From contig CANJYC010000150.1 in NCBI GenBank assembly GCA_947478985.1, forward strand, positions 1 through 5,482: a stretch of DNA of 5,482 bases, written 5' to 3'. The stretch is from Acidobacteriota bacterium. GTDB taxonomy: Bacteria; Acidobacteriota; Vicinamibacteria; Vicinamibacterales; UBA2999. Shown in pieces: positions 5,146 through 5,482 of this stretch (within the stretch, counting starts at the first letter, position 1; each line of letters starts with the position of its first letter). The translations under genes were made by a program, and so were the position numbers. The notes below the pieces were generated by a model. That model was given only the letters and a program-made list of their open reading frames with translations. It searched no databases and was not told the DNA's origin.

Positions 5146-5482
5146 TTATGGCGTCGGGCTGGCGGCGGCTTCGAGTGTCGGGCGCAGCTGGTCGAAGACG
5201 CGCAGGACTTCCGTCACCATCCGGGGTAGGCGACCCATCTTCGGATAGAGCCACCCGGTCTCTCGCTGCAGGAACTGTCCTGAAATCCTCGTGCAGAACA
5301 GTCGATTGTTCCGCACGTCATCGGCGGCCGCCTGCCACGGGATGATGCTGATCCCGAGCCCGTGCCGCACCATGGCCTTGATGATTTCCACGTTCTCCGT
5401 TTCCATCACAATCGCGGGTTCGATCCGCTCGCGCATAAAGAACTGATCGGCGATGCGGCGCGTGATGGAGCCGGTCTCAAAG
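5146..5482 (-). CDS. LysR-type transcriptional regulator, C-terminal part (runs off right edge)
   Basis: The last 111 residues and the TAA stop (5148-5146) are visible; full LysR proteins are near 300, so the N-terminal helix-turn-helix and its promoter lie outside. The sequence is the second half of the periplasmic-binding-like effector domain. ETGSITRRIADQFF (at the edge) is the loop and helix that lines the ligand cleft, followed by IEPAIVMETENVEIIKAMVRHGLGISIIPW, the highly typical 'E-IK-MV--GLGI-I-P' segment. The C-terminal helix is MVTEVLRVFDQLRPTLEA. The ETGS(x)TR pattern resembles CysB/CbbR-type members that bind anionic ligands, but the ligand cannot be assigned. Target genes would normally be divergent, beyond the right edge, so the VWFA-like gene is not an obvious target. 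Confidence 0.92.
   Translation of the reverse strand, partial: FETGSITRRIADQFFMRERIEPAIVMETENVEIIKAMVRHGLGISIIPWQAAADDVRNNRLFCTRISGQFLQRETGWLYPKMGRLPRMVTEVLRVFDQLRPTLEAAASPTP

Overview
The window looks like chromosomal DNA from a high-GC Acidobacteriota member. The strongest clue is a secreted protein at 3803-5086 with the layout of the 'VWFA-related Acidobacterial domain' family. High GC content and the frequent GTG/TTG starts fit this; a Vicinamibacteria-like lineage is possible, but the sequence cannot prove it. All genes look chromosomal. I see no tRNA, rRNA, CRISPR array, insertion sequence or attachment site.

Layout, left to right. (1) A leftward pair: a stand-alone response-regulator receiver protein (617-1018) followed 8 bases later by hemE (uroporphyrinogen decarboxylase), which runs off the left edge. 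(2) A 156-base divergent intergenic region with a promoter candidate for each side. (3) A tightly packed rightward trio: a PD-(D/E)XK-like domain fused to a histone H1-like lysine-rich tail (1175-1951), a basic protein of unknown function (1958-2665), and a TVP38/DedA-type (VTT) membrane protein (2665-3306). The spacings are 6 bases and a 1-base stop/start overlap, so this is almost certainly one operon. (4) Leftward rpiB (3329-3766), convergent with the trio. (5) A 36-base divergent gap, then the rightward acidobacterial VWFA-like secreted protein. (6) The C-terminal part of a leftward LysR-type regulator that runs off the right edge.

There is no textbook cluster here: heme synthesis, pentose-phosphate isomerisation and a secreted VWFA protein are ordinary housekeeping or lineage genes that happen to sit together. 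The least understood unit is the trio at 1175-3306, in which two proteins of unknown function with strongly basic segments are translationally tied to a membrane protein. The other theme is transcription start architecture. Two promoters share the extended -10 core TGCTATAYT, and two or three genes appear to have leaderless or nearly leaderless mRNAs.
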